Source: Holothuria scabra
Taxonomy: Eukaryota > Echinodermata > Holothuroidea > Aspidochirotida > Holothuriidae
Assembly (NCBI GenBank): GCA_037179385.1
Contig: CM074190.1
Coordinates: 8,581,784-8,645,783, forward strand
Length of the DNA stretch: 64,000 bases
Direction of reading: 5' to 3'
The number at the start of each line of letters is the position of its first letter. The first letter of the stretch is position 1. Position numbers and translations under genes: made by a program. This document shows, piece by piece, positions 1 through 13,000 of the stretch. The notes under the pieces are model-generated. The model was given only the letters and a program-made list of their open reading frames with translations, did not search any database and was not told where the DNA came from.

Positions 1-901
1 ACAGCATATGACTTGCAGCAGCTAGGAGTTCAACTCGTAGTCCCAGTACAGTCATATTGACAACTTTAAAATGGAACCTACTGTCATTGTGCTTGGTTTG
101 GTGTTCAGTATACACAATAGAGTAGGGACAGCAAGTAAACAAACATGAATATAACAAATTTATCATTAGAAATCCATTACAGTTCTATCCCTAAGGCTGT
201 GTATGGTTTCATTTGGAAACCTTACTTTACCAATTTACCATTGCATTATTTCTAAGGTTTCGGTTCAAAACGATTGCATTATTGCATTCTGGAATAGCTC
301 AGTATAAAACTTCAGTGTTTAATCATGTTCTAGGCATAGGATAGGCTTAAGGTGGAGATTTGCTATGTATATACACCCTCTTGGGTTACAAAAAATACAA
401 ATATGGTCATCTGTACACAAAAACAAAACATCGGGATCTATAGCAATACAGGAAATGAAGCTCTGAGATCTGAACAGTAAATAATTAACATATCAAAGAT
501 GGAGAAGTTATTTATGAGAAAGTTAGTATGATGGAGTTTCATGGTCCAGTTTCCACCCAACTGGTTCAAGTCGAGCAGAGTCAGATGAGAAAGACAATGA
601 AAATTAGTCATTAGAATATGATTCTGAAGGTTATTTGCACACAACAGCAATTATAATGCAAAACTTATTACCTAAGAAAACATGGTACTTACAAACTGTG
701 TATACGGAATAAAGCGAGTAAGTCAGAATGGAGGGAAGGGCCCGCTTCAGTAAGTGAAGGGCCGAATACTTTCTTCTAATCGACAAGTGATAAGGAACCT
801 AAAAAAGTAACGTTCTACAGGCAGGATACTTTCATCATTACAAATAACCTACATGGAAATCAAAGAAGAAACACAAACTATGCATTTTTACTTTTGCATA
901 C
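1..901. other. DAW1 intron, nothing recognised
   Basis: AT-rich sequence downstream (in gene sense) of exon 7. No DAW1-like exon, tRNA or clear mobile-element end was found on either strand. Confidence 0.6.
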
Positions 902-1008
902 CTGCCAGCATGCACGTCCCATAATGCAACAGTGTGATCAAAGGAACCAGTAATGATATGCGAACCAGTGGTGTTGAAAGAGAGAGATATTATTTCTGCC
1001 GTATGACC
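902..1008 (-). CDS. DAW1: DAW1 coding exon 7 (WD repeat), last exon in window
   Basis: 107 bases after a TTATTTGCAG acceptor encode [18 protein letters not shown] and [18 protein letters not shown], then a GTATGC donor. The next expected segment of the protein was not found in bases 1-901, so that exon lies off the left edge. Confidence 0.93.
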
Positions 1009-4000
1009 CTGCAAATAACAAAAGAAATGTTCATCTTTACAAAGAAAATGTTAATTTAATGTGGAGATGAAACTGTTTCTCTTATACTAGCTACACACAG
1101 TGCCTACCTTTTTTACATACTTCCCAAGCTGTGCATAAATCTATGGAACATATTTAAGAGTTGATTTTCTTGCTCAAAATATTTTCCAACTTGCTTTAAT
1201 GTAATCACTAAGACAACATATTCAAGAATGTACCACCACATAACATCCACTTGACCTTTGAGATGGTCATATTTGCCATAAGAACAAACAAAAAACATTT
1301 GAAAGAAGTCTTGATGACACTGGAAATATGGAAATATCTACCTATCAGGTACAACTTCAAGGATGGTCTGTATACAATATATCTCACCATTAATGCCAGA
1401 AAATGAAGCTGAGCTGATACTGCCATCTGCTGAAATTCATCAATAAACCTGTGTATCTAATACGAAGATGGTGCTGCCCTTCCAATTGCCAACCTTGAGT
1501 ATAATTCATATATTTGACAAATTCCCTAACACTTACTGGTTTGGGAATCTATGAGCCCTACTTGCTTCACCTATTACTACTATTGGACGGCCCCATACGC
1601 CGTGGAATAACTCTGGCAATGAAGAAACCCTCTAGGTGGGGCCCCTTACTACTTCGTAACCAGCTTGATATAAGTCGCCCTTGCTTCAAGTTGCCCTTGT
1701 TTCATATATTTGACAAATTAAGTGGGTATGTGAACTGAACTATTTTGCAACCATTACAAAAGTTGTAACAAATTTCCATGACTTTTCTGGAACCTTTGGA
1801 AAAAACTTGCTAATCTCACCTGACTTTCTAGACCTCGAAATTCAAATGTCACTTTTCCCTGACTTTCCAAGCACCTGCATAGAACCTGTGAAATTTTTCC
1901 CCCACCCCGTACCACCCCCTACCTAGTTACCCTATAATACCACTCACAGACAATGTCCTGACTTCAGTTCCTTTCTCAACATCCCATATTTTGGCTGTGT
2001 GATCCATACTTCCAGTAGCAATTAGTGTGCTCTGAGGGTTGAAAGCTAAGCAAACCTAACAATGAAAAAAGGAGAGAATAAATATGTTAAGATTCAGAAA
2101 GGAACAACCCAATCTTTCTTGTGAAAATTCATTTATTTCCTATGTGTGGTTCTTGGGATATTCACACATGAAATAACAACATTTCTCACCTTAAGTAAAC
2201 TGTAAATAAACAAGAGTTAATGTTTCCACCTGTCATTGAAAAATATATGAATTGCTTCTTTTGTTTTCATTTTTTTTCGTAATTTTGACACAGATCAAAT
2301 TTTGACTGAAAATGTTAAGTTTGTATGCATGTGTATTTCAATGCATTTATATTAAAAAAGGCAACATATGGGGGAGACAACTGATTGTACCCTTATTCTC
2401 TTGGAAAAAAGGTAAGCTTTGTGATAGGTGCTTGCTTCAAGTCTACTTTGGGTTGAAATTGACATGAATTCATTCGATGATACCATGTAAACCAGACACA
2501 GAAACAGACTGCAAATTTGATCAGAATGTTTACAGGGCTCCTGCACCTTAAGAAATATAAATTTCATGACTTTCCAACAACTTTTTTGTTACATGAACAT
2601 GACTTTTTCATGACAAAATTATATCTGAGATTTGATAAAACTTCTATGGAGCCAAAACTGTGACAAATAAATGAGTGTTGGGGAAACATAAAAGACTAAT
2701 CTGGGCTAAATTCCTTAACTTTTAAATGCCATCTGTCATTTTCACAATATTTTATGACTTTCCAAGCCTGGAAAATGAGAATAAGATTTCATAACTTTTC
2801 CAGGTCACAGGAGTCCTGTGTTAAACTTTGTCATCCATTCACCACACCAAAACTGTTTGAAGATTGCAGGAATTTACAACAAAGTGTCATAATCAGATAA
2901 ATTGTAAGTTACAATGGTGGCCAATATATCTTTGGTAACGAACACTATTTTGAAAATAACTAGAGAAAGCTTAGTAATCAATCAAATCCCTCTCTACAGT
3001 AAGTTCCAAAACCATTTTTTCTTTTTTTGCCCTTTTTTTCAAGGCTGTGGGATGGATTTTGACCAGAGTACAAGATTCTTGATGCCTTCAATTTTTGTTC
3101 TGATGTAAAACAAAACTTCACTAATTTCCTCACCACCTGTCCCTTAATGTTACCCTTTGTCTAACCTCACCAACATGTATTTTCCCATTGTATTGTCCCC
3201 CTTCACCTCTCCCCTTTTTTTCTATAATTTTTTTCTTCCAGAATTTGTTTTAAAAGGAGAAAGCAACTCTAGCTTTTTCTGCTTCTTAACTAAAACTTTA
3301 ATGTATGCTCTCAGGGACAGAAATTTTGATAATGGTCAGTTTGACCTTAAAAATTGACTTTCAAATTGCCACAGGTTTGCCCCACTGTTATTTGAATTCC
3401 AGTGAGTCCCAGATGTATAATGACAAAAGCCAACCAAACATTATATTTCAATGGAAAAGGGTAATTGGAAAATTCATTTAAAATGGTAGAAATACTAAAT
3501 TGACTAGCTTTTTTTCAGTAAATGTGTAGGAATTTTGGTCTCTTTGAGCTGGTGGGTGCAAAATCTGATTATTGCTTTCCCCTTAAAAATTTACCCTGTA
3601 TTAGTTTTTTCTAATTATTTTCAAATTACATATAATATCTCTTCTCTTTCTTGCACAAGTAGATTGAATAAAGGCATCAGTGACACAGTCAGAAGTTTTC
3701 ACAATTGGTAAAAGAAACTTACTATTTCTGCAGTGTGTCCTCTGTATGTGTGATGGCACTTGCCATCTTCTGTACTCCACAACTTGCATGTTTTATCAAA
3801 GGAACCTGTGGCAATTTTATCTCTGAAAAAGAAAGACACTTTGTAAGACCTGTCTGTGAAGACTACTGTGGAAAATGGACACAATAATTCACATAAATAT
3901 ATTTTGTGAACCAATATGAAATTTACTGCTTAACATTACACCAATCCAACACTTTTCAGTTTTGATATTGTAATTTCAATGGATAAAAGCAGGTCTTGGA

Positions 4001-7000
4001 CTGGTGTTAGAGAAAATGGGGATTAGGGAAAGAGGTGTTTTAAAATAGAAGTAGAGTAAGACAAGTTACTATGAATTTAATGCACACACCTAATATCTTT
4101 TAAAATTACTTCTTCCTTCATTACGATGTATTATAACAGCAATGTTTACCCTGGATTTACTTTTCTGATGAAGACATTTCACAGATTTTAGCCACCACCT
4201 CACAGGAAAGACTTTGCTATAGGATCACAAACAATGCTCAACTTGACTTGTGCAACCTCTTTTAGCAATTAATGGTGGAATTTGTCCTGAACTTATGGGA
4301 CACGTGTGTTCAACTGGACTATAGAAGACTTAAACACTTTTTCCGCCTTGCCTGGCATAGCTACCTTGATTGATTCTTTGGTTACCATTTATAAGGAGTA
4401 CCCATGTCATAACTGTACATATTTTAATGCAAAGTATTAGAAGTTCCACACATAAGTTAGTAGCACAATCTTCACTTACATTTATCTTCCATTGATCCTA
4501 TGCAACAGTCTTCAATCATCTAGGTGAACTGTTTAATTTGTTGTTAGAGGAGATACAGTATCTAATAAAACTAAATGACCTTTGATCTCCACCAATGTTG
4601 CCATTTATTGGTTCATTTAATTGACAAGAGAACTCTATGCATCTATGATGGGGTGTGTGATGGGTGTGTGTGAAAAGTTCATCTCACTATGGAGCATCTG
4701 TGTACCAAGGTTAAGAACTGTTAGAGGCTCTCTTTTCAAGACATCATGTAAAGAAGCAAAGTGACACCTGCACACACAGCACATACCAGTATTCAATACC
4801 TTACAGGGTACAGTCGTGCAGCACGTGAATGCCACAGGCGAGGGCGGGCTCTTGCTTATCACGTGACAGAGCTCATTGCAGTGTCCGAAATTTTGGGTAG
4901 CTACGCCAGTTACGAGCTCCGTGTGAGCGCGGAGAGACCTGCCAGGCTTGAGCTCTCGTGAGCAGCTTGTACCCGGCAAGGTATGGTTTACAGGCTCACA
5001 TACACACCCACAAACACACCCACAAACACGAGCACACATTGACCCACAAACAGATCCCATCATGAATATACAGGCATACACATACACTTACCCTTCTCAC
5101 TTCTATCAACCAATAAATGACAACATTCACCAGTTTGGACACTAAGAGGGACAGAAGGGTATAGACCTTATGCATATGATGTCACAGAACAAAAAGTCTG
5201 CCCTCCTTTGGGGGCAAAACAAACCCAAAAGACAAATGTAGACAGCCAATATGTCCACCAGCTGAATGTGTGCATAGTCTGCCACACATGATGGGTAAAT
5301 ACTTTTGTGTGCGGACACATGCTCCATTGTTTTTCCCCAAAGGATGACATCAGTGTGTCGTCTAGGGTAGGCCGGTACCGTGAACATATTGGTACAGGTA
5401 TTGTAAAACACACAGCACCATTATTGAGGTAGTACCCATTCTCAACTCTCGGGTAGGGAAATCAAGTGGGAAGGAACCTAAGCCACACATGGCCCTTATG
5501 TTATCCTACACATTAATGCATCTGGGTGTTTGATTGGGTTAATTACAGTGCAGGTGCCTCTGCTCTAAATGTGTGTGTAAATATTTTGATCATCCACACT
5601 TCACAAAAGTTATTTTTGTCAGCGAATATAATGAGTTACTGTAATTTTTTTAGGATACCAGTATTTTTTCAAGAAGTGGTAAGTAACACAATAAATATCT
5701 TCGTTATTTTCTAACCTGTATATCTAGTACCGGTATTGACCTTGAGTATCGGTATACTGCCCAACCCTAGTGTCGTCAATGCATAATGTCTAGTGATTTT
5801 ATGTAGTTTTGTTTTGCTGACTTTTGTCTCCAGATAACAAACCCTGGATCAAAAACACTCTTACCCATAAGGATTGTTGAAAGCTATTGCGTAGACCACA
5901 TTTCGATGGCCTTCCAGAGTATGTAATTCTTCTCCTGAAGCAGTATCCCAGACTTTGCAGGTTCTGTCATAACTTCCTGTGATAAAGCTGGAACCAGATT
6001 TGTTGAAGGCAACATTTGTTAGGGGTAAAATATGTGCTCTTAGTACCTTTAAGAAAAGAAAGAAAAGAGGTAATTAAATAATGATTTTACAAGCAAAACA
6101 ATTACTTCTCATAATTTAAAACAATTTGAAGCAGGGCAACCATCCATTTTTTTTTGTTCATCAAACACCAAAGCAATAGGTGTAAGTAGTGCTACACCTA
6201 AGCAACCTCCCAACCGTCATACTTCACGAAACATTTTCATTATTCAATTTAAGCAAATTTTTCTGAAACCCCCATAAACTTTACTGCATTTGGCATGTGT
6301 AAGGATGTCATGTTAGGGTATCAAATTGCACTAGACTAATTAGTACTGGCTTTGATCCAGCCACTCACTAATTACTAATCAATTTTAATTAAACTGCACC
6401 TTCTAACCATCACAAGACATCCAAAATATAACATCTCATACTAATTTTCAGAATGCCTTGTAACTAAAGAATGGCTTTAAAATCACACAATTATTTGAAA
6501 TAATTTACCTATTAACAATTACACAACAATACAACAAAATTAGTAAAGCTGAATTACAACAAGGCAGCAGTGAAACTAGAACAGCAATGCTGTTGTAGCT
6601 CACACATTCTCTCTTGTCTGTAAAAAATTGCAACTCAAAGAACCAACTTTTATTACTTCTTCATCTGTTTCCACAAAACCTCCTTACCTAAAGAATGGTA
6701 AATAACAGGTACAAAAAGACCAAAGAACTCAAAACCCAACTGCAAAATCACAAGGTAGGCTAAAAGGTCCCCCTCCCTCTTTCAAAAAGTGAAAACTTTT
6801 ACATCAGAAAGAAAACAACCTAATTGACAGATCTACAAATACTACTGCGAAAGTTTGTAAAATTAAGAAAATCTGTTGGGCTATACAAACTTAATTAGGT
6901 TCATTTTGGAAAAAATTTTAAATAGGTAGAATGTATCAAGCATATTTTAAAGTACTGCAAAGTACATTTAGTTTCTCCTGTAACTCCATAAGAAACACTG

Positions 7001-10000
7001 CGTGAATTTGCACTGGTAAAATAAAAACATGCATCACTCCTCAAATGGCTCTCCTACTGCACTTGAAATCAAAGAGTTATCACAATTACTTGCCTTGACC
7101 AACTGAATTGATCTAGAAACAGAACAGATGTCCCCCCCACATTAACCCTTTACCGTTGTTTGGGTCCTTTTGGACCCATGCGGAGAGCTCGGCTGTCACA
7201 CATCTTTACTGTTTCACGTGGAGCTCGAAACTGCGAGTAGCTACCCGAAAATTCGGCCACAACAGCGAGAGAGACAATAGTTTAAGGTCACGGGGTCAAT
7301 GGCCTACGGAAGCCGATGCGGGGCGGGCTACGTCCGCTTTTCCGCCCACTCCCGAGGCGCGCAAATATGCCCCGATCGGAGCACAACGGTAAAGGGTTAA
7401 GCCTATTTCCTTTCTTGTAGGCTGCACTTGACCACAGCACATATGGAAAACTTTGGCCCCTATTCTTGCAGAAAGTCAGCTCTCACACAGTTCACACACA
7501 GCGGAGCGGATATCGAATAGATTATTTACTTTGATAAGCTTGGGTGAATGCAGGGCTGCTGGTGGACTGTTCCATTATTGTAGATAGGGAGGATGGGATA
7601 AAATGACAACACAAAATCTTCGTTTCAAAGATCTTGAGAAAAAATGCTTTATTCCTTTTGAAAGACAAATAATTCCCCGGAAATTGGAAAGGAAAACGGG
7701 AATTAATACTACTCTAACCTAAAACCAATTATCGAAGTAAACAATTAATGGCAAATTTTAATTTTTCATGGTGCAGTAAGTACGATAGTGCAATTGTCGG
7801 TAGGGTATTTGAGATTTTTTTTTTTTTTTTTATTGGGGGGGAGGGTTAGCTTCAGTGCTCCGAAATTTTAAGTTTTATGAAATACATCATATTGCGCATA
7901 GAAAGCTATAGGTCTATGTTTTGGCTAATACCAATGACTATTTCAGAATAAGAACTGAAATAAAAAATTAAAAAAATAAGCTACTGAAGTTATCCAAAAT
8001 CTACATTTTAAGGATGTCAAGTCATTATTCTGTTCCAAAAGTAGCTGCAAGAAGGAAGGGGCGGGGGACTAGAAGTATGGGACGGGGGACTGGCATTCTG
8101 CAGATAAGACCTTAAACTATTCCTGCCGTATTTCCTTCTAGCACATTTTGTGCCCCTTGGACCAACTTTATACAGACTATCTAGCCTTCTAAAATTGAAA
8201 TGCCTGCTAACACTACGGTAGTAACACAACTTTTCTTGATGGTCACTTGGACTTTTTCTTCCAAATGTCCTCAGACTCTCTGGCAAAGAGCCAGGGGCGA
8301 AAAACCAAACAGCACTCCCGAAGGATTTCTGCTCCCAAAAGAAGCTATTTCCCCAAGCAGCATCTCAACTCAACATGACCAACTGAACGATCTGACTTGC
8401 GGAATCTCGTTCTAGACTAGCTGAATAGAACGGCCTCCTTTACATTTTCACCACACATGATCTCAGCCAAAAGCCGAGAGACTCTTGACAAAACGGGAGC
8501 TAGGGGGCACAGAAGTAACCTAATTTAGTGTGCAAGTCAAAGGCTTTGTTTATGAATCTAAGTGTATCTGAAGTTGTGCATGTTCCTCTAGGCCCTATGA
8601 CGACTAATTATCCAGCCCTGGCAGAAAATTAATAGATTACGAAGAGGACAAGGCTTTTACCGTTTTACCTCAGTAATGATCCATGTAATCCTTTTAGTAA
8701 TATATTTAAACATGATTCTAATATGTTTTAGTAATGTGAAAAGAATAACTTTAGAGAATACATATAAATAAGTATTAGAGGCTGCTTACTCTTCTTGATG
8801 CAACACTGTTAGGCCAACATCCCCCTGAACAAAGTGGACTAGTCCATAGTCCACGCGACACTCAGTTTGAACAACTGGAGAGAGCCGTGATCTCTGTTTA
8901 AAAATCATGCAATTGTTCCTCTTGAAAGATGTAATTTCGCAGTAAATGAAATTTATAGTCCTCCTTCCAATACACACCAACAGTAAAGGAACATAAATCA
9001 ATCTAACACTGGTAAAATCTTGTAGGCAAGCTGACTACTTCCTGCTTGTGTGTCGCTACTTGGCATTATCCCGGTAGGATGAAGCATGCTATTACGCAAT
9101 AAGCAATCAATCTTTGGGATCGATGCCCAAGTCGACCAGAAATGCTAGAAAAAGGTCCCTCATTGGATGGGAAATTTACGAGATGTTCCTCTAAACCAAT
9201 CAAAACTTGGCTTATATCATTGGAAAGAGAATAAAAGGGCCTTTGCTTGGAAGTGCGACGTAGGAATGAAGAGCACCCAAGCAGTGTTTGTTTACATTGA
9301 CAAAAGGTGATTATCGGCAAAAGAAGGGCTTTAATACCTTTAATTTACGAGACCTTCCCCTAATCTGATGAAGTTAAAAGTTATACCATTGGAAAGAGGA
9401 AGAATTTGTCATTCGATTACTGAGCGACCTCGTTGAAAACCACCCCTAGTCTCTGAATAAACGGTAGAAGTATGTGGAAACTACGAAAATGTCAGTGGGA
9501 TTTCACGTGCTTAAGGTATACAAGGGCAACTTGGTGAGCAGATGCAATGAAGTTTTCCATATGTTGCTCCCAATTTTGTGTGTCAAGTATAGCTGCTCAG
9601 TCCATGAAGCTCTCTTCACAATACAGTGCTATTATCCCAAGACACTGTGATTGCAGAAACCACTGATCCGTGTCCACAGGTGAGTCAGACATCAAACAAC
9701 AGTCTGCTTGCAAGGCATTTGCAAGACAGCAATTGAACACACAACCAAGTAGCTGCAGTCAGCACAATGAATAAACAGATAACTGTTAAGCAGGCACAAT
9801 GAACTCTGCTCTACACAAATAGCTAAAAAATTATGCATAACACTCCTACATTGGAATGAAAGTAGGTGGGTTCTAATGCTGTACTGGCAAACAATCATAT
9901 ACCAAAATTTCAGGACCAAATCTCCACAAATGGAAAGGGAGCAGGCTTTTGTTAAAAAGTTGACGCCATCTGGCCCATTTTATAACCTCACACATGTACT

Positions 10001-13000
10001 GTGTACATGTGTGAGCTAAACCAGAATGCAAAAATGCATTGAGGTTTCGATGATGCATACAGAACATATTCTTTTCAAAAAATGCTGCATTTATTGTAAC
10101 ACATGGTGACCCAAAGTGACCTTTGACTCCACCAGTAAGTAACTGGTTTTTCTTTTAACCAAAACACTTCTACATTCAAAAAGCCAAATTTCATGCTGTG
10201 CCTTAAGATATTCTATCCTATTAACAAAGTTTTCATAGTTTGATCTCTGGTAACCCCAATTGACCTTCAACCTCCACCAAGGACGACAGAAGCCATCTTC
10301 CAACCATCACACATCCACATTCTAACTTTGAACTCTCTCTCATTTTCCCACCTTGAAATTCAAAGTAGGAAAGGTTTTCAAGGTTTGACCTTGGATAACC
10401 CCAGGTGAACTTTGACCTTTACCAAAATTAATAGGGTCCAACCTCCCGTCATAATTCATTTACAAACCAAGTTCAAAAAAATCCAAGCTTGCTACCATTA
10501 GATATCATGCAAACAAGGTTTTCGGGGTTTGAGCCTCCTGTGACCCTGGATGACCTTTGTTCTCTAACAAAATCAATAGGGTTCTCCCTCACATTATGAT
10601 GCATCAACATACCATGTTTGAGATTAATCCAAGTTTCCTACCTTAAGACATCATGCAAACAAGGTTTTCGGAGTTTGACCCCCTGCAACCCCAGACGACC
10701 TTTGACCCCTACCAAAATCATTAGGATTTTTCCATACATCAAAATGCATCAACATATTAAGTTTGAAATCAATCTAAGCTTCCTTCCTTGAGATATCATG
10801 TAAACAAGGTTTTCAGGGTTTAGCCCCTCTGTGACCCCAAATGACCTTTGACGTCTACCAAAATCAACAGGGTTCTCCCTTACATTATGATGTATCAACA
10901 TCTCAAGGTTGAAATCAATCCAAGCTTCCTACCTTGAGATATCATGGTTTTTGGGGATTGACCCCCTGTGACCCCACATAACCTTTGACCTCTACCCAAA
11001 ATCAATGGGGTTCTTCTTCCCATCATATTGCATCAACATATCAAGATTCAAATCAATCCAAGCTTCCTACCTTCAGATATCGTGTAATTTTTCGGGGTTT
11101 GACCCTCTGTGACCCCAAATGACCTTTGACCTCTACCAAAATCTAAAGGGTTCTTGCTTACATCATAACGCATCAACATCTCGAGTTTGAATTTAATCCA
11201 AGTTTCCTTACTTGAGATATCATGTAAAAAACGTTTTTGGGGTTTGACCCCCCTGTGACCCCAAATGACCTTTGACCTCTACCAAAATTAGTAGGGTTCG
11301 TCTACCCATCATACTGCATCAACATATTAAGTTTCAAATCAATCCAAGCTTCCTACCTTAAGATATTGTGTAAACAAGGTTTTTCGGGTTGGACCCCCTG
11401 CGACCCCAAATGACCTTTGAACTTGACCAAAACCCATTCCATTCTTCCTCTTGATATGGGGCATCTATGTACGAAGTTTGAAAACTTCCAGACATTTCCA
11501 CATTCAGATACTGTGTTAATGAGTGAAATGTAAAGTGTTTCAAGTCCTTTGAACATTTCTACATTGAGATACTGTTAATTAGTTAAATGTAAAGTGTTTC
11601 AAGTCCTTTGACACCTGTGACACCAAATAACTGTTAAACTCGTTGAAAACTGATATTGTTCTTTTTCTTGATATGGGACATCTATGTACCAAGTTTGAAT
11701 ACTGTCAAACATTCATACCTTCAGATACTGTCTTAATGAGTTAAACGTAAAGTGTTTCAAGTCCTATGGCATTTCTACATTGAGATACTGTATTAATGAG
11801 TTAAATGTAAAGTATTTCGAGTCCTTTGACACCTGTGACCCCAAATAACCTTTAAACTCAACAGAAATTTATGCTGTTCTTTTTCTTGATATGGGACATC
11901 TATGTACCAAATTTGAATACTTTCAAACATTCCTACCGTGCCATATCGTATTGTAAAGTGTTTCGAGTCCTTTGACCCTTGTGACCCCAGATGACCTTTG
12001 AACTCCACCAAAAATGATAGGGTTCTTCCTCTTCATGTGGGGCATCTAAGTACCAAGTCTGAAAACTGTCAGATATTCCTATCTTGAGATATCGTGTTAA
12101 CGAGTTAGTTGTGTTAAATGTAAAGTGTTTCGAGTTTTTGACCCCTGTGACCTCAAATGACCTTCAAACTCGACCAAAATCAATAGGGTCCTTCCTCTTA
12201 ATATGGGGCATCTATGTGCTAAGTTTGAAAACTCAGCGACATTCCTATCTTGAGATATCGTGTTAACAAGCAAAGTGTCACAAACACACACACACACACA
12301 TACACACACACACGCACACACACATACATACATACATACACACGCACGCCATCATGATTGCATTGGTTTCTCTTATCATCGAAACCAAAAATGAAGAAAA
12401 AAATCTGTGGTACTGAAAACAAAGTGTACTTACTTTAAATAGATAAAATTTATGATCATCTTTTTTTGACAACTTTGTTTGCAGTTTGACGATGAGTTGC
12501 CGAACCTGTCCCATTCTGTTTGGGGTGATCAATGGTTCTCTACGACTTATATCATCTAATAGGCTATCAATATCTGTCCTGTTGATGTTGAAAAGAAAAA
12601 ACAATTTTGTTATATTCACACACAAAAAAACTATACTCTATGAACAGAACAAAAGCCAACAATTAAGAGATATATCCAGAAGACTACAGTCTTGAATGAG
12701 GAGAAAAGTGAAACCAAAGGAAATTCAAGCATGTTCAAGAGAGCTTGGACATAAATTATATTGCCTAATTTTTCTGCTATTATGTTACAATTTGTAAATT
12801 GTGATCTCTACTCTCTTTATAAAGTATGTGAAATAAAATGTTGGTTAACAAACTAAGTTTCTTTTTTTTTTAAATTTGAGCATCGTATTCATCCTGATAA
12901 TATAAGTATATAAGTATAAGTGTGGTGTTGAGTTGAGGTTTTATTGATAAGTATATTACCAACTAAGTTTAATTGGACCGGCCACAGTCTTTTGCATGTT

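Noticed and set aside
4635..5087. 150-codon minus-strand frame
   Set aside because: Low-complexity Val-Cys-Gly stretch from a CA-rich repeat; overlaps the decayed MITE.
10090..12275. CRISPR-like array
   Set aside because: Units are about 145 bp and diverged throughout, with no constant repeat and unique spacer pattern; the genome is eukaryotic.
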